Positions 29,118 through 39,540 are shown, counted from the first letter of the stretch. The stretch: DNA of 64,000 nt from Stutzerimonas stutzeri (GCF_024448715.1 NZ_JAMOHZ010000003.1:248001-312000), one strand, 5' to 3'. Notes: a model not told the origin generated them from the letters alone. Numbers and translations: made by a program.

Positions 29118-30166
29118 GCGCTCTGCCCGGCGACGGCTGCTTCGGCGAAGGTCGCCATTTCCTTGTGCAGCGCGCAGGCGAGCCGCAGCAGAGGGACGAC
29201 CAACGCTGCGCCGCAGCCCTCGCCCAGCCGCAGGCCGAGGTCGAGCAAGGGCCGGGCATCGAGTGCTTCCAGTACCACCAGGTGGCCGGGCTCCGCCGAG
29301 CGATGGGCGAACAGCATCCAGTCGCGACACGCGGGATTCAGACGTACCGCGCAAAGCGCCGCCACGCTGCAAATGAAGCCATCCACCAGCACCACGATGC
29401 CCTGCTGAGCACAGGCCAGATAGGCGCCGGTCAACGCCGCCAGCTCGAAGCCACCCAGGCGCTGCATCCAACCCAAGGTGTCGTGACAACCGGCATGAAG
29501 CGCCAGTGCGCGCTCGATCACGGCGCATTTGTGCGCCACGCCGGCCGCATTCAGGCCCGTCCCAGGTCCTGCCAGATCGCGGGGTTCACATTCCAACAGT
29601 GCGCAGGCCAGAGCGGCTGCGGTGGTGGTATTGCCGATGCCCATTTCCCCGCCAATGAACAATGCGGACTGTTCCACTTGTGCACGCATTACACTTTCGC
29701 GCCCGGCCTGCAGCGCCTGCAGGCAGATATCCATACTCATCGCCGGCGCCTCGACGAAGTTCGCCGTGCCCGCGCCCAGTGCCAGATGGCGCACGCCGGG
29801 CAAAGGCCCGATCGGCGAAGCGGTCCCCAGGTCGATCACTTCCAGCTTCGCGCCGAGCTGACGAGCCAGCACGCTGATCGCAGCGCCGCCATTGACGAAG
29901 TTAGCGAGCATCTGCCCGGTCACCGATTGCGGATACGCGGAAATACCTTCTGCGGCGACACCATGATCACCCGCGAAAATGCTGATCCAGACCGGGTCCA
30001 CGTTCGGACGCTCGTGCCCCCGCAATGCCGCCAGTTGCGGCACCAACGCATCGATGCGACCCAAAGCACCGCCCGGCTTGGTCAGTTGCGCATCGCGCTC
30101 CAGCGCCGCCTGGCGCGCACGTTCATCCAGGGCGCGGCAAGGCGCTTGCCACCAGTGTTCGGTCAC
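29114..30166 (-). CDS. cobT: Nicotinate-nucleotide--dimethylbenzimidazole phosphoribosyltransferase
   Basis: CobT (CobU in P. denitrificans) makes alpha-ribazole phosphate from dimethylbenzimidazole and nicotinate mononucleotide. The start is GTG 30166, preceded by AAAGGAGAA, giving 350 residues that begin [10 protein letters not shown]. Family signatures are present: [34 protein letters not shown], and [20 protein letters not shown] with the catalytic Glu near the C-terminus. It overlaps cobC by 4 nt, and its start overlaps the end of cobU by 4 nt. Confidence 0.95.
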   Translation of the reverse strand: MTEHWWQAPCRALDERARQAALERDAQLTKPGGALGRIDALVPQLAALRGHERPNVDPVWISIFAGDHGVAAEGISAYPQSVTGQMLANFVNGGAAISVLARQLGAKLEVIDLGTASPIGPLPGVRHLALGAGTANFVEAPAMSMDICLQALQAGRESVMRAQVEQSALFIGGEMGIGNTTTAAALACALLECEPRDLAGPGTGLNAAGVAHKCAVIERALALHAGCHDTLGWMQRLGGFELAALTGAYLACAQQGIVVLVDGFICSVAALCAVRLNPACRDWMLFAHRSAEPGHLVVLEALDARPLLDLGLRLGEGCGAALVVPLLRLACALHKEMATFAEAAVAGQSA

Positions 30167-30684
30167 AACGGTTCTCCTTTCAAAATCATGGGCAGGCCTG
30201 CGACGGTGAACACCACGCGCTCGCAGCGTTCGGCCAGCGCCTGGTGCAGCCAACCGGCTTCGTCGACGTAACGCCGGCTCAGCTCACCCAGCGGCACCAC
30301 ACCCATTCCGGTTTCGTTACTGACCAGCAGCACGCGCCCTGGCAGCTTCGCCAGGCATTCGAGCAGTGCGTCGCGCTCTTCGGCCAGGCGCGACGGATCC
30401 TGCAGCATCAGCAGGTTGGTCAGCCATAGCGTCAGGCAATCCACCAGCAGGCATCGATCAGCGCCGGCGTGCTTATGCAGCACTGCGGCCAGCGACAGCG
30501 GTTCCTCCACCAGCATCCACTCATTTGGTCGTCGCACACGGTGATGGGCGATACGCTCGCTCATCTCGCCATCCAGCGGCTGGCTGGTGGCGATATAGGT
30601 GACCGGCATGCCGGATTCGCTGGCCAGACGCTCGGCCAGCCGGCTCTTGCCTGATCGGGCACCGCCGAGAATCAGTTCAGGCAT
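30163..30684 (-). CDS. cobU: Adenosylcobinamide kinase / guanylyltransferase
   Basis: CobU (CobP) phosphorylates adenosylcobinamide and transfers GMP to it. From ATG 30684 ([20 protein letters not shown]) it has 173 residues with the P-loop GGARSGKS at 7-14. The segments [16 protein letters not shown], with the guanylylation-region His (AHHRVRR), and [11 protein letters not shown] are also present. It is followed by cobT and separated from cobQ by an 86-nt gap that contains a hairpin repeat. Confidence 0.95.
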   Translation of the reverse strand: MPELILGGARSGKSRLAERLASESGMPVTYIATSQPLDGEMSERIAHHRVRRPNEWMLVEEPLSLAAVLHKHAGADRCLLVDCLTLWLTNLLMLQDPSRLAEERDALLECLAKLPGRVLLVSNETGMGVVPLGELSRRYVDEAGWLHQALAERCERVVFTVAGLPMILKGEPL

Positions 30685-30710
30685 TCCGGTTTTCCTCAAG
30701 CGGTCGGATT

Positions 30711-30735
30711 CTTTGTAGGGCGGGTGCGGCCCGCC
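30711..30735. repeat. Short GTAGGGCGGG hairpin repeat
   Basis: GTAGGGCGGGTGCGGCCCGCC forms a 6-bp GC stem (GGCGGG with CCCGCC) after a GTAGGG head. Similar GTAGGG-(C/T)-GG heads occur at 36069, 43877 and, inverted, near 45590. It sits between cobQ and cobU inside the cobalamin cluster. Confidence 0.55.
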
Positions 30736-30770
30736 GAACGTGGCCGAGATTCAACACGCAACGGCAGCCG

Positions 30771-32222
30771 TCAAACACCGCACAGCTCACGCAAGAAACG
30801 GGTATCCAGATGCGTCTCGACCAGGTCGGCCAAGCGCTCGATGTCACGTTCGCGCAACGCGTGATAATCCACCCGCTGCGCGTTCTCCAACCCGGCCCAG
30901 CGCAATAGCGCTTCGCAGGCCGCAGGCGATTCGAACAAACCATGCAGATAAGTGCCGAGCACCTGACCGTCCTCACTGAGAGCGCCATCCGTGCGGCCGT
31001 CGTCGAGTTGCACAGCGGCTCGCTCGAGTGCCGGGCCGTTGCTGACGCCCGCGTGGATTTCGTAGCCGCTCACGTCGGCATCGCCCAGACAGAATCGTCC
31101 ACGCACGTTGCGCAATTGTTTCTCAGCGGCCAGCTCGGTCGACAACGCCAGCAACCCGAGTCCATTACTCTGCCCCGCCGCGCCTTCGAGCCCAAGGGGA
31201 TCGGCGATGCTTTCACCGAGCATCTGCAACCCGCCGCAAATTCCGAGCACCTTGCCGCCGTAGCGCAGATGGCAACGGATCGCCGCCTCCCAGCCGTTCT
31301 CGCGCAACCAGGCAAGGTCGGCGCGAACGCTCTTGGAGCCAGGCAGGATAATCAGATCGACGCCCGGAATTGCCTGGCCGGAACCGACGAAACGCAGGTC
31401 GACCTGGGGATGCAGGCGCAACGGATCGAAGTCGGTGTGATTGCTGATGCGCGGCAGCACCGGCACCACCACCCTCAAGGTCTGCTCCGCTTTGGCGGAC
31501 TGGCGCACGTCGATCGCGTCCTCAGCTTCCAGATGGAAATCCATCAGATAAGGCAACACGCCCAGCACTGGTTTGCCGGTGCGCTGTTCCAGCCAGTCCA
31601 AGCCTGGTTGCAGGAGCGCGATATCGCCGCGAAAGCGGTTGATCACAAAGCCCTTTACCCGCGCCTGCTCGCTTTGACTGAGCAGTTCCAGCGTGCCGAC
31701 CAGATGGGCGAAGACCCCGCCCTTGTCGATATCGGCGATGAGAATGACCGGGCAATCCACCGCCTCGGCGAAGCCCATGTTGGCGATGTCGTTGGCGCGC
31801 AGGTTGATCTCCGCAGGCGAGCCGGCGCCTTCGACCATCACCACCCGATACTCAACACTCAGGCGGCGATGCGATGCAAGCACCGCGTCCATCGCGACAC
31901 GCTTGTAGTCGTGGTACGCCACGGCATCCATGTTGCTGACGGCGCGGCCGTGAATGATCACCTGCGCGCCGATGTCGCTGTTGGGCTTGAGCAGCACCGG
32001 GTTCATATCGGTGTGCGGCGCTAGCCCGGCGGCCTGCGCCTGCACGGCCTGAGCACGGCCAATTTCGCCGCCTTGCGCCGTCACGGCGCTATTGAGCGCC
32101 ATGTTCTGCGGCTTGAACGGCGCGACGGACACGCCTTGTCGGCGAAGCCAACGGCACAGCGCGGTCACCAACGTGCTCTTCCCGGCATCGGACGTAGTGC
32201 CCTGAACCATCAGCGTGCTCAT
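30771..32222 (-). CDS. cobQ: Cobyric acid synthase
   Basis: CobQ amidates four side chains of adenosylcobyrinic a,c-diamide using glutamine and ATP. The 483-residue protein starts at ATG 32222 ([20 protein letters not shown]), with the dethiobiotin-synthetase-like nucleotide site. The glutamine amidotransferase half has the nucleophile in [17 protein letters not shown] sequence (about residue 330) and the His of TYLHGLFES near 430. An upstream in-frame stretch overlaps cobD and is not coding. It overlaps cobD by 4 nt. Confidence 0.96.
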   Translation of the reverse strand: MSTLMVQGTTSDAGKSTLVTALCRWLRRQGVSVAPFKPQNMALNSAVTAQGGEIGRAQAVQAQAAGLAPHTDMNPVLLKPNSDIGAQVIIHGRAVSNMDAVAYHDYKRVAMDAVLASHRRLSVEYRVVMVEGAGSPAEINLRANDIANMGFAEAVDCPVILIADIDKGGVFAHLVGTLELLSQSEQARVKGFVINRFRGDIALLQPGLDWLEQRTGKPVLGVLPYLMDFHLEAEDAIDVRQSAKAEQTLRVVVPVLPRISNHTDFDPLRLHPQVDLRFVGSGQAIPGVDLIILPGSKSVRADLAWLRENGWEAAIRCHLRYGGKVLGICGGLQMLGESIADPLGLEGAAGQSNGLGLLALSTELAAEKQLRNVRGRFCLGDADVSGYEIHAGVSNGPALERAAVQLDDGRTDGALSEDGQVLGTYLHGLFESPAACEALLRWAGLENAQRVDYHALRERDIERLADLVETHLDTRFLRELCGV

Positions 32223-33211
32223 GCGCGAATCTCCTGATAGCAAGCCAATGCGCGACTCAGGCGAGACCAGCCCAGCTCCTCTGCCGGCAGACCGAAACGC
32301 AGGCTCGGCGGATAGTGAAAACGGCGAACGAGAATGCCCTGACAGGCAAGAAATTCGTACAGCAGGCCCGCCTCTTCGGTTACGACCCACTGAAACAGGC
32401 CACAACTGCCTGCAGGCGGCAGGCCGCTGGTTGTCAGCAGCTGGGCCAGCCGCTCGCCTTCAGCCAGGAGCCGTTCACGCTGTCGGCGTTGTCCTGCGCA
32501 GTCGCCAAGCAGTGCCGTGCCGATGAACCGTGACGGGCCGGCGATCGGCCAGGGGCCCAATGCATTTTCCAGCGCGCCCAGCAGCTCAGACTCGGCTAGA
32601 ACGAAGCCGAGCCGCGCGCCGGCCATAGCGAAGAATTTGCCAAACGAGCGCAGCACGATCAGCCCTGGCAGATGGCCGTAGGACGCCAGGCTGAGCTCGG
32701 GCGTCGGATCCATGAACGCCTCGTCGACCACCAACCAGCCGCCGCGCGCCGCCAGCCGCGCATGCCAGTCGAGTAGTTGTTCGGGCGGTAACAGGCGCCC
32801 GGTGGGATTGTTCGGATTGACCACCACCAGGACGTCGAGCTGATCAAGCGTCCGCAGTACGGCCCCTTCGCTGAACTCGCTGACGCGATGCCCTTCGCGA
32901 CGCCATGCCTCGGCGTGCTCGCCATAACAGGGCGAGACGATGCCGACCTGCGAATTCCGACGCAGCCGCGGCAGCATCTGGATCGCGGCTTGCGAACCTG
33001 AAACCGGCAGCAGCGACTCGGCGCCGTAATAATCGCGGGCCGCAGCGGCCAGCTCGTCCTCGGCTTCCGGCAGCCGCATCCAGACGTCAGCGGGCACAAC
33101 CGGCAGATTGAATCCATAAGGTGCGATGCCAGTGGACAGGTCGAGCCAATCCGCCAGCGGGATACCGAAATCGCGCGCCGCTGCCCGCAGCCGTCCGCCA
33201 TGTTCAAGCAT
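32219..33211 (-). CDS. cobD: L-threonine-O-3-phosphate decarboxylase
   Basis: This PLP enzyme (CobC in P. denitrificans, CobD in Salmonella) makes aminopropanol phosphate for the nucleotide loop. The start ATG 33211 ([16 protein letters not shown]) gives 330 residues. Aminotransferase class I/II features are visible: [27 protein letters not shown], and the PLP-lysine in [17 protein letters not shown] (about residue 187). It overlaps cbiB by 8 nt and cobQ by 4 nt. Confidence 0.95.
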   Translation of the reverse strand: MLEHGGRLRAAARDFGIPLADWLDLSTGIAPYGFNLPVVPADVWMRLPEAEDELAAAARDYYGAESLLPVSGSQAAIQMLPRLRRNSQVGIVSPCYGEHAEAWRREGHRVSEFSEGAVLRTLDQLDVLVVVNPNNPTGRLLPPEQLLDWHARLAARGGWLVVDEAFMDPTPELSLASYGHLPGLIVLRSFGKFFAMAGARLGFVLAESELLGALENALGPWPIAGPSRFIGTALLGDCAGQRRQRERLLAEGERLAQLLTTSGLPPAGSCGLFQWVVTEEAGLLYEFLACQGILVRRFHYPPSLRFGLPAEELGWSRLSRALACYQEIRA

Positions 33212-34115
33212 GCAGCCAGCCTCCCAGCAGCAATGCCAACAGCCAAAGACCGACGCCAGCCCAAACCATGTCCAACGCGCGCTCAATATCGCGCGCGCCG
33301 GGCGCTTCGCCCTCGCCCAGGGCCGGACGCTGATGCAGCACATCCTGATAGATCGCCGGCCCGCCCAGCGACACACCCAGCGCGCCGGCACCGGCGGCCA
33401 TCACCGGGCCGGCGTTGGGGCTGTCCCACAAGGGCGCCTGACGTCGCCAGCAGCGCCAGGCTTTGTCCGTTTGGCCCAGCACGGCGTAGGTCAGCGCGAC
33501 CAATCTGGCAGGAATGAAATTGAGCGCGTCATCGATGCGCGCGGCGGCCCAGCCGAAGCGCTCGAAGCGCTCGGTGCGATAGCCCCACATGGCATCCAGC
33601 GTGTTGCTCAGGCGATACAGGATTACACCAGGCGCGCCGGCAATCGCGAACCAGAACAGCGTGGCGAAGACCGCATCGCTACCGTTCTCCAGCGCCGATT
33701 CGGTCGCTGCGCGAGCCACGCCCTGCTCGTCCAGTGCACTGGTGTCGCGGCTGACGATGAAACCCACACGTCGCCGCGCCTCGGTCAGATCGCCACTGCG
33801 CAGCGCGAGCGCCACCGGCATCAGATGTTCGCCCAGGCTGCGCAGGCCGAGCGCGAGGTACAGCAGCAGGATTTCGATCAGCCAGCCAATGCCTGGCAAC
33901 AGGCTCAACAACCAGGCGATGACGGTTAGCGGCAACACCGCGAGGCACCAAGCGGTGACGCCATGGCTGCGCCAGCCGCGACCGCCCGGACCGTTGAAAT
34001 GCTGCTCCAGTCGGTCAGCCAGCCGTCCGAAGATCACCAGCGGATGGCTGCGACGAGGCTCGCCCAGCAACGCATCCAGGCCGACTCCGGCGAGGCAGCT
34101 CAGCGCCACGCTCAT
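33204..34115 (-). CDS. cbiB: Adenosylcobinamide-phosphate synthase
   Basis: CbiB (CobD in P. denitrificans) attaches aminopropanol phosphate to adenosylcobyric acid at the membrane. The 303-residue protein starts [20 protein letters not shown], with the family motif [14 protein letters not shown]. It contains [20 protein letters not shown] and [14 protein letters not shown], both typical. About five membrane segments are predicted. It overlaps bluB by 4 nt. Confidence 0.95.
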   Translation of the reverse strand: MSVALSCLAGVGLDALLGEPRRSHPLVIFGRLADRLEQHFNGPGGRGWRSHGVTAWCLAVLPLTVIAWLLSLLPGIGWLIEILLLYLALGLRSLGEHLMPVALALRSGDLTEARRRVGFIVSRDTSALDEQGVARAATESALENGSDAVFATLFWFAIAGAPGVILYRLSNTLDAMWGYRTERFERFGWAAARIDDALNFIPARLVALTYAVLGQTDKAWRCWRRQAPLWDSPNAGPVMAAGAGALGVSLGGPAIYQDVLHQRPALGEGEAPGARDIERALDMVWAGVGLWLLALLLGGWLHA

Positions 34116-34762
34116 TGCGGTTCCTCCCAGCCGTCCTCGAACAGCAGTTCCTGCAACGGCCGAGGTTGCGTCCAGCCCTGCAGCGCCAGCATCGGCGCCG
34201 GATAGAACGCATCGACCGGGCCAAGGCAGATCACCGCCACCGGCTCGGCACCGGTGGGCATCTGTAGCAGCTCGGCCAGTGCCTGAGGATCGAACAACGA
34301 CACCCAGCCCATTCCCAACCCTTCCGCTCGCGCGGCGAGCCAGAGGTTCTGGATGGCGCAGGCCGCCGAGGCCAGGTCCATCTGCGGCAGGGTGCGGCGT
34401 CCGAATATGTGAGTGTCGCGTCCTTCCATCAGCGCGACGACCAGCAGTTCGGCGCAGTCCTTGATGCCCTCCACCTTCAACTGCATGAATTCACGACCAC
34501 GCTCGCCCAGCGCCTCGGCGGTCAGCACACGTTCCCGCTCGACCAGTTCGGCGATGGCCGAACGCAATTCGGCGCGCCGGATACGGATGAATCGCCAAGG
34601 CTGCATCAGTCCGACGCTGGGTGCCTGATGCGCGGCTTCCAGCAATCGTGCGAGCAGCTCGGGCGCTATTTCGCCGCCGCTGAAATGGCGCATGTCGCGT
34701 CGTTCGGCGATGGCGCGGTAGACGCCGGCGCGCTGCGCCTCGGTGAAGGCGTGCTCGCTCAT
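34112..34762 (-). CDS. bluB: 5,6-dimethylbenzimidazole synthase BluB
   Basis: BluB cannibalises reduced FMN with oxygen to make dimethylbenzimidazole, the lower ligand of B12. From ATG 34762 ([20 protein letters not shown]) it has 216 residues with a nitroreductase fold. [20 protein letters not shown] and [15 protein letters not shown] hold the FMN-contact and specificity residues. Its presence implies an aerobic lower-ligand route. It overlaps cobB by 4 nt. Confidence 0.95.
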   Translation of the reverse strand: MSEHAFTEAQRAGVYRAIAERRDMRHFSGGEIAPELLARLLEAAHQAPSVGLMQPWRFIRIRRAELRSAIAELVERERVLTAEALGERGREFMQLKVEGIKDCAELLVVALMEGRDTHIFGRRTLPQMDLASAACAIQNLWLAARAEGLGMGWVSLFDPQALAELLQMPTGAEPVAVICLGPVDAFYPAPMLALQGWTQPRPLQELLFEDGWEEPQ

Positions 34763-36051
34763 GGCTTGAACAACGCCGCAGCCGCGTGGGGATTGGACGG
34801 CATATAGAAGTGGATATAAGACGCCGTCAGCCGACCCTGCCGATAAACCGCTTCGGCGGTGCGCTTGTAGTTCGGACATTCGCCTTGCGCGATGGGCTGC
34901 ATGGTCGTTTCGAGCAAAGAATGATGAAAGGTGTGGCCGCGCAGACGCCCTTCCGGCAGTTCAACCTCTTGCAGCGCCAGTGCGGTCAGGCGCTTTTGCA
35001 TCTGCGCCTCCCCTGAGAGCAAGCCGAGCATGTCCTCGCGTGCACCAGCCTGGTCGGTCAGCGCATCGAGCAGATAGAGCATGCCGCCGCATTCTGCGAG
35101 GATCGGTTTGCCCGCCGCGTGATGCGCCCGGATCGCCTCGCCCATGGGGCGATTGCGAGCCAATGTGGATAGATGCAACTCGGGATAGCCACCCGGCAGG
35201 TACAGGCTGTCCACCGCGGGCAGCTTGGAAAAATGCAGCGGAGAAAAGAACAGCAGCTCGGCACCAAGCGCCTGCAGCAAATCGAGATTGGCCTGATAGA
35301 CGAATGCGAACGCGGCATCACGTGCAATGCCGATGCGCACGCCCTGCAGCAACGGCGGCACCGTCAAGGGCTCCGGCGGTGGGAAGCTGACCGGCGCTGG
35401 CAACTGGCTATCCGCACTCGCCGCCAGCGCATCGGCAGCCGCATCGAGCCGGGCATCCAGATCTGTCAGTTCCTGCGCCTGCACCAGCCCGAGATGCCGG
35501 CTCGGCAAGCCCGCCGACTCGCTGCGCGGCAAGGCGCCGAACCAGTCGATATGCTCCGGCAAGCAGTCCCGCAAAATCTCGCCATGCCGGCTGCTGCCGA
35601 CCCGATTGGCCAGCACGCCCGCAAATGGCAGGTCCGGCTGATAGCTGGCCAGGCCGTGTGCCAGCGCGCCGAACGTCTGCGCCATGGCCGAACCATCAAT
35701 AACCGCCAATATCGGAATGCCGATGTGCCGCGCCAGATCGGCAGCCGACGGTGTGCCGTCGAACAGACCCATCACCCCTTCGATCAAGATCAGGTCGGCC
35801 TCGCCCGCCGCTTCCCACAGCAACCGTCGGCTCTCGGCTTCGCCCACCATCCACAGATCCAGCTGATAGACGGGATGACCGCTTGCGCGCGCCAGCACCA
35901 TGGGATCGAGAAAGTCCGGGCCGCATTTGAACACCCGTACGCGCTTGCCCTGACGCGTATGCAAGCGCGCCAGGCCGGCGGTGACGGTGGTCTTGCCCTG
36001 GCCGGACGCTGGCGCCGCAATAAGCAGTGCGGGGCAGCTTCTGCTATTCAT
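34759..36051 (-). CDS. cobB: Cobyrinic acid a,c-diamide synthase (hydrogenobyrinate a,c-diamide synthase)
   Basis: CobB amidates the a and c side chains of the corrin ring using glutamine and ATP. The 430-residue protein starts MNSRSCPALLIAAPASGQGK, with the P-loop SGQGKTTV (about 16-23). The C-terminal glutaminase domain has the nucleophile in LAECGGMLYLLD and the His in GHTFHHSLLET. This is not the sirtuin that is also called CobB, which lies elsewhere in the window. It is separated from cobO by a 106-nt gap with a hairpin repeat. Confidence 0.96.
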   Translation of the reverse strand: MNSRSCPALLIAAPASGQGKTTVTAGLARLHTRQGKRVRVFKCGPDFLDPMVLARASGHPVYQLDLWMVGEAESRRLLWEAAGEADLILIEGVMGLFDGTPSAADLARHIGIPILAVIDGSAMAQTFGALAHGLASYQPDLPFAGVLANRVGSSRHGEILRDCLPEHIDWFGALPRSESAGLPSRHLGLVQAQELTDLDARLDAAADALAASADSQLPAPVSFPPPEPLTVPPLLQGVRIGIARDAAFAFVYQANLDLLQALGAELLFFSPLHFSKLPAVDSLYLPGGYPELHLSTLARNRPMGEAIRAHHAAGKPILAECGGMLYLLDALTDQAGAREDMLGLLSGEAQMQKRLTALALQEVELPEGRLRGHTFHHSLLETTMQPIAQGECPNYKRTAEAVYRQGRLTASYIHFYMPSNPHAAAALFKP

Positions 36052-36067
36052 CGCGGCCTCTGATCAT

Positions 36068-36138
36068 CGTAGGGTGGATGACGCTTCACCCAGCCACCAA
36101 CGCCAACGGTGGATGAAAAAAGCGTCATCCACCCTACG
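36068..36138. repeat. Long inverted repeat between cobO and cobB
   Basis: The 19-base arms CGTAGGGTGGATGACGCTT (36068-36086) and their exact complement (36120-36138) enclose a loop that itself contains CCACC/GGTGG. The element has no open frame and fills most of the cobO-cobB gap. It shares the GTAGGG head with three other small repeats in the window and looks like a REP/BIME-type extragenic element. Confidence 0.85.
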
Positions 36139-36157
36139 CATGTCTGGATCGCAGACA

Positions 36158-36760
36158 TCAGAATTCAACGCCCTTTTGCGCCTTCACACCTGCCTTGAGG
36201 GCATGTTTGATCAGGCTCATTTCAGTCACAGTATCGGCCGCTTCGATCAGCCCGGGCGGTGCGCCGCGACCGGTCACTACCACGTGCTGCAACATTGGTC
36301 GCGACTCGATATCGGCGAGCACTGGGTCGAGTTCCAGATAGCCGTACTTGAGCGCAATGTTCAGCTCGTCCAGCACCACCAGTCCAACCTCCGGGTTAGC
36401 CAGTAGCTGCGCCGCCACTGCCCAGGCTTCGCGAGCCTTGGCGATGTCGCGTTGACGATCCTGGGTTTCCCAGGTGAAGCCTTCGCCCATCACGTGATAG
36501 CGCACTTCCTCGGGGAAACGCCGGAAGAAGTTTTCCTCCCCTGTGCTGGCCGCGCCCTTGATGAACTGCACCACGCCGACCTTGATGCCGTGGCCCAGCG
36601 CGCGGGCGACCATGCCGAAGGCCGAGCTGCTCTTGCCCTTGCCGTTACCGGTGTGCACCAGCAGCAGGCCGTACTCGTCCTGGGCCTCGGCGATCTTCGC
36701 ATCGACCACCGCCTTCTTGCGCTGCATCCGTGCCTTGTGTCGTGCGTCGCGGTCGTCCAT
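36158..36760 (-). CDS. cobO: Cob(I)yrinic acid a,c-diamide adenosyltransferase
   Basis: CobO (BtuR/CobA type) transfers the adenosyl group from ATP to the corrinoid cobalt. From ATG 36760 (MDDRDARHKARMQRKKA) it has 200 residues. The P-loop is HTGNGKGKSSSAFG (about 35-48), with LVVLDELNIALKYGYL and VVVTGRGAPPGLIEAADTVT further on. A longer in-frame opening overlaps the membrane gene upstream and is not coding. Its start overlaps that gene's stop by 1 nt (TGATG). Confidence 0.96.
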   Translation of the reverse strand: MDDRDARHKARMQRKKAVVDAKIAEAQDEYGLLLVHTGNGKGKSSSAFGMVARALGHGIKVGVVQFIKGAASTGEENFFRRFPEEVRYHVMGEGFTWETQDRQRDIAKAREAWAVAAQLLANPEVGLVVLDELNIALKYGYLELDPVLADIESRPMLQHVVVTGRGAPPGLIEAADTVTEMSLIKHALKAGVKAQKGVEF

Positions 36761-37335
36761 CAATGCACCTCCCGCGCGCGCATCAGGCGCAGCGCCGAGA
36801 CGATACCGACATGCAGCACCAGCGCCGTGCCGACGTAGAACGCCAGGTTGCTCAGGTGACGCGGCACATACTGGGCGATGCGCGGCAGGAAGCCGGCCAG
36901 CGTCGGCTCCGGATAGCGGCCGGAGAAGAAGTAGAACGCCCCGCCGGAGATCAGGTAGGCGACGAAACCCGCGACCAGCAACGTCAGTGCCAGCACGGCC
37001 AGGCTGCGCAGATCGTCGCGCTGCCAGCCGGCGAACAACCGTCCCGCCAGCCACAGGCTGCCGTAGGCCGGCACCAGTGCCCAGTAGGCCGGCGACAAGC
37101 ACCAGTCACTGATGCTGCCGCTGGCGAGAGAGCCGAAGTCCAGCGCGGACGCTTCGGCGAACAGCAGCACGAACATCCAGCGCGAACGCAGGTAGAAGCC
37201 GGCCAGGAAGAAGATCGACCAGCTGGCGCTGGGCAGATTCTCGACGCTGGCGAAATGTTGACCACGTGTCATGGCCATCAGCAGGATCAGCGCGGCGCCT
37301 ATTGCCAACTGGGCGCGTGTGGACAGGACGTGCAT
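36760..37335 (-). CDS. Uncharacterised membrane protein in the B12 regulon
   Basis: The 191-residue protein has about five to six membrane segments (for example AQLAIGAALILLMAM, SWSIFFLAGFYL, LAVLALTLLVAGFVAYLISG and SNLAFYVGTALVLHVGIV). It has no recognisable catalytic motif. It starts with a strong ribosome site (AAAGGAGAA). It lies 23 nt after btuB and overlaps cobO by 1 nt, so it is expressed with them under the B12 riboswitch. I infer a role in corrinoid, cobalt or precursor transport; the size would suit an S-component-like protein. No function is proven. Confidence 0.85.
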   Translation of the reverse strand: MHVLSTRAQLAIGAALILLMAMTRGQHFASVENLPSASWSIFFLAGFYLRSRWMFVLLFAEASALDFGSLASGSISDWCLSPAYWALVPAYGSLWLAGRLFAGWQRDDLRSLAVLALTLLVAGFVAYLISGGAFYFFSGRYPEPTLAGFLPRIAQYVPRHLSNLAFYVGTALVLHVGIVSALRLMRAREVH

Positions 37336-37358
37336 GGGGTTCTCCTTTGGGTTGCCGG

Positions 37359-39224
37359 TCAGAGAGCCTGGTAGCGGACGGTGAAATACACCGCGCGACC
37401 GGGCTGTTCGTAGGTTTGGGTGGTTTCGTATTGGCGGTCGAACAGGTTCGCCAGCTTGACCTGCAGGCGCCAGGCCTCGTCGATGCGGTATTCGCTGCGC
37501 AGGTCCATCAAGGCGTAGCCGGGCATGCGGGACTCTTCAGTGTTGCTCGCCTTGTCGAAGCGCTCGCTCACCGCGTACAGCGAGGCGCCCAGGCCGATGG
37601 CGCCGAACTGGCGATCCAGGTCCAGGTTGAACTGACGCTTGGCGCGGCGTTGCAGCAGATGCCCGTGGTTGGCCTTGCTGCGGTCCTGTGGGTCCATGAA
37701 GGTCAGATTGGCGTTCACATCCCAGCCGGCCAGCACGGTGGCAACGGTGGTTTCAATGCCGCGAATGCGCGCCACGTCGACGTTTTCCGGGCGCATGGGG
37801 CTGGTCCCAGCCCAGACGATCAGATCCTCGATCTGGTTTTCATAGGCGTTGACGCTCCACTCGCCCCAGCCGTGGCTACCTCGAATGCCGATCTCGTAGC
37901 TTTCCGACTCTTCCGGTTGGACGTCCGGGTTGCCGGCGGTAAAGGCGCCGGCCGGGTAGTACAGGTCGTTGAAAGTCGGTGCGCGGTAGGCGGTGCCGTA
38001 GGCAGCGGTCAGCGTCAGCGCATCGCTCAATTCGAAGCTGTAGCCCAGGCTGCCGGTGTCGTGCGAACCGAAGAACTCATCGTCGTCTCGACGCAGGCCA
38101 GCCTGCACGCCGTGACGACCGAAGGCGGCCTGATACTGGACGAAGTAGCCCTTGTTGTATCGGCTGTCCTCGGCATAGTTATCATTGCTGTCGATTCGAT
38201 CGGTCTGGTAGTCCATCCCGAGGCTCAGCACCTGCGCCTCGCCGAAACGCAGGTCGTTCTGCCAACTCAGACTGTCGCGGCGGGTGTCGAAGCGGGAATA
38301 GAAACCGCCATCCTGAAAGTTGTCGCTCAGGTCCTCGCTGTGCCCCGCCTGCAAGGTGACGTCCCAGAAAGCCAGCGGCGAGAAGCGCGCGCGGCCGCTG
38401 ATCGCCTGCAGAGAGCCGTCGCTGTAGGCATCGCGACCGGTGGCGCCGCTGGTCGAACGGGTGTCGAAATCGCTGTGGTTCTCGCTCTGCAGCCAGCTGC
38501 CGTCCAGCTCCAGACCATTGTCGAAGCGATAGCCAGCGCGGAGCAGTCCGGACAGCTCGCGGTAGCCGTCGGCATCCGGCTCGTAGGCATTGGGTACAGT
38601 GCTGCGATAGGCGCGGGCGTTGATGCCGTCGGTGGACTCGCTGGCTACCCCGAGGTTGAGCCAGCCATTGCCTTGGCTACCGGCCACGCCGGCTGATCCG
38701 CTGTAGCTCGAACGCGAACCGGCGCCGGCCGAGAAGTAAGGCTTGAAGCCATCATTGCCACCACGGCGAGTGAAGATCTGGATCACCCCGCCCATGGCTT
38801 CCGAACCGTACAGACTGGAACGCGGGCCGCGCACGATCTCGATGCGCTCGATCTGTTCTACCGGGATGCTTTGCAGCGCGGCGCTGCCGGAGGTGGCCGA
38901 GCCGACCCGAACGCCGTCAATCAGCACCAGTACGTGCTTGTCGCTGGTACCGCGAATGGACACCGAGGTGCTCTTGCCGCGCCCGCCATTGCTGGTGATG
39001 CTCACCCCGGCCAGGCGCTGCAGCAGCTCCGGCACGCTGCCAGCTTGCTGGCGTTCGATCTCGTCTCGGGTGATCAGGTTACTGGAGGCGATGGATACCG
39101 GCGAATGGCCGGTCCGACTGGCAGTAATCACCTGCTGGCCCAGCAGCAAAGCATCGCCGTGATTGGCCAGGACACAGGAAGGAAGGCCCAGCAGAACTAC
39201 GGCCAGGGGAAGGGATTTGCGCAT
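37359..39224 (-). CDS. btuB: TonB-dependent vitamin B12 outer-membrane receptor
   Basis: BtuB imports cobalamin and cobinamide across the outer membrane using TonB energy. From ATG 39224 (MRKSLPLAVVLLGLPSCVLA) the 621-residue protein has a signal peptide and a TonB-box-like GQQVITASR. A plug domain follows (about 45-155, with VLVLIDGVRVGSATSG and IERIEIVRGPRSSLYGSEAM). The 22-strand barrel follows, ending FTVRYQAL. It is the first gene after the cobalamin riboswitch. I rejected an upstream in-frame start at 39305 because the signal peptide begins at 39224. Confidence 0.95.
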   Translation of the reverse strand: MRKSLPLAVVLLGLPSCVLANHGDALLLGQQVITASRTGHSPVSIASSNLITRDEIERQQAGSVPELLQRLAGVSITSNGGRGKSTSVSIRGTSDKHVLVLIDGVRVGSATSGSAALQSIPVEQIERIEIVRGPRSSLYGSEAMGGVIQIFTRRGGNDGFKPYFSAGAGSRSSYSGSAGVAGSQGNGWLNLGVASESTDGINARAYRSTVPNAYEPDADGYRELSGLLRAGYRFDNGLELDGSWLQSENHSDFDTRSTSGATGRDAYSDGSLQAISGRARFSPLAFWDVTLQAGHSEDLSDNFQDGGFYSRFDTRRDSLSWQNDLRFGEAQVLSLGMDYQTDRIDSNDNYAEDSRYNKGYFVQYQAAFGRHGVQAGLRRDDDEFFGSHDTGSLGYSFELSDALTLTAAYGTAYRAPTFNDLYYPAGAFTAGNPDVQPEESESYEIGIRGSHGWGEWSVNAYENQIEDLIVWAGTSPMRPENVDVARIRGIETTVATVLAGWDVNANLTFMDPQDRSKANHGHLLQRRAKRQFNLDLDRQFGAIGLGASLYAVSERFDKASNTEESRMPGYALMDLRSEYRIDEAWRLQVKLANLFDRQYETTQTYEQPGRAVYFTVRYQAL

Positions 39225-39344
39225 TGGATGAAATTCTCCGTCGTGCCCGCCGCACGACATATGTCGATAAGGCAGACGGAGAATTCGAAAGGAGCGCAGG
39301 TGCAAGCAGCCGCACCCCGATCAGCGCCCGCCGCACTGCCGTGG

Positions 39345-39540
39345 AATGCGACAGGCCGGTCTCCGGGCTTACGAGCGGTTGCCTTGCAGCATCCCGAAAC
39401 CGCGCCTTCCCATGCCTATGGCACAGTGGCTTTGAGCGGTTTCTTATCTCGCCTACCGTTGCGGGGGCAGCGCCGGAATCTTCGTGAGAGTGGACCGGCT
39501 TCCCTGTTTCACCCAACTGGCTTTTCGCCAGGGGTACCTG
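39345..39540 (-). promoter_or_regulatory. Cobalamin (B12) riboswitch upstream of btuB
   Basis: On the minus strand the region reads through conserved cobalamin-riboswitch blocks. GGTGAAACAGGGAAGCC comes early. Next is CTGCCCCCGCAACGGTA, then GCCACTGTGCC. Last is the B12 box AAGCCCGGAGACCGGCCTG (about 39350-39371). The B12 box lies about 125 nt upstream of the btuB start. Riboswitches of this class shut off translation or transcription when adenosylcobalamin is abundant, so the btuB-to-cobS cluster is probably repressed by B12. Confidence 0.95.

Noticed and set aside
29165..30271. Long rightward frame (368 codons) inside cobT/cobU
   Set aside because: It is the antisense of cobT in GC-rich DNA. 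cobT has ribosome site, family motifs and coupled neighbours on the other strand.
37266..38696. 476-codon rightward frame
   Set aside because: Antisense of btuB. Repetitive Val/Ala-rich translation without motifs is typical of shadow frames.
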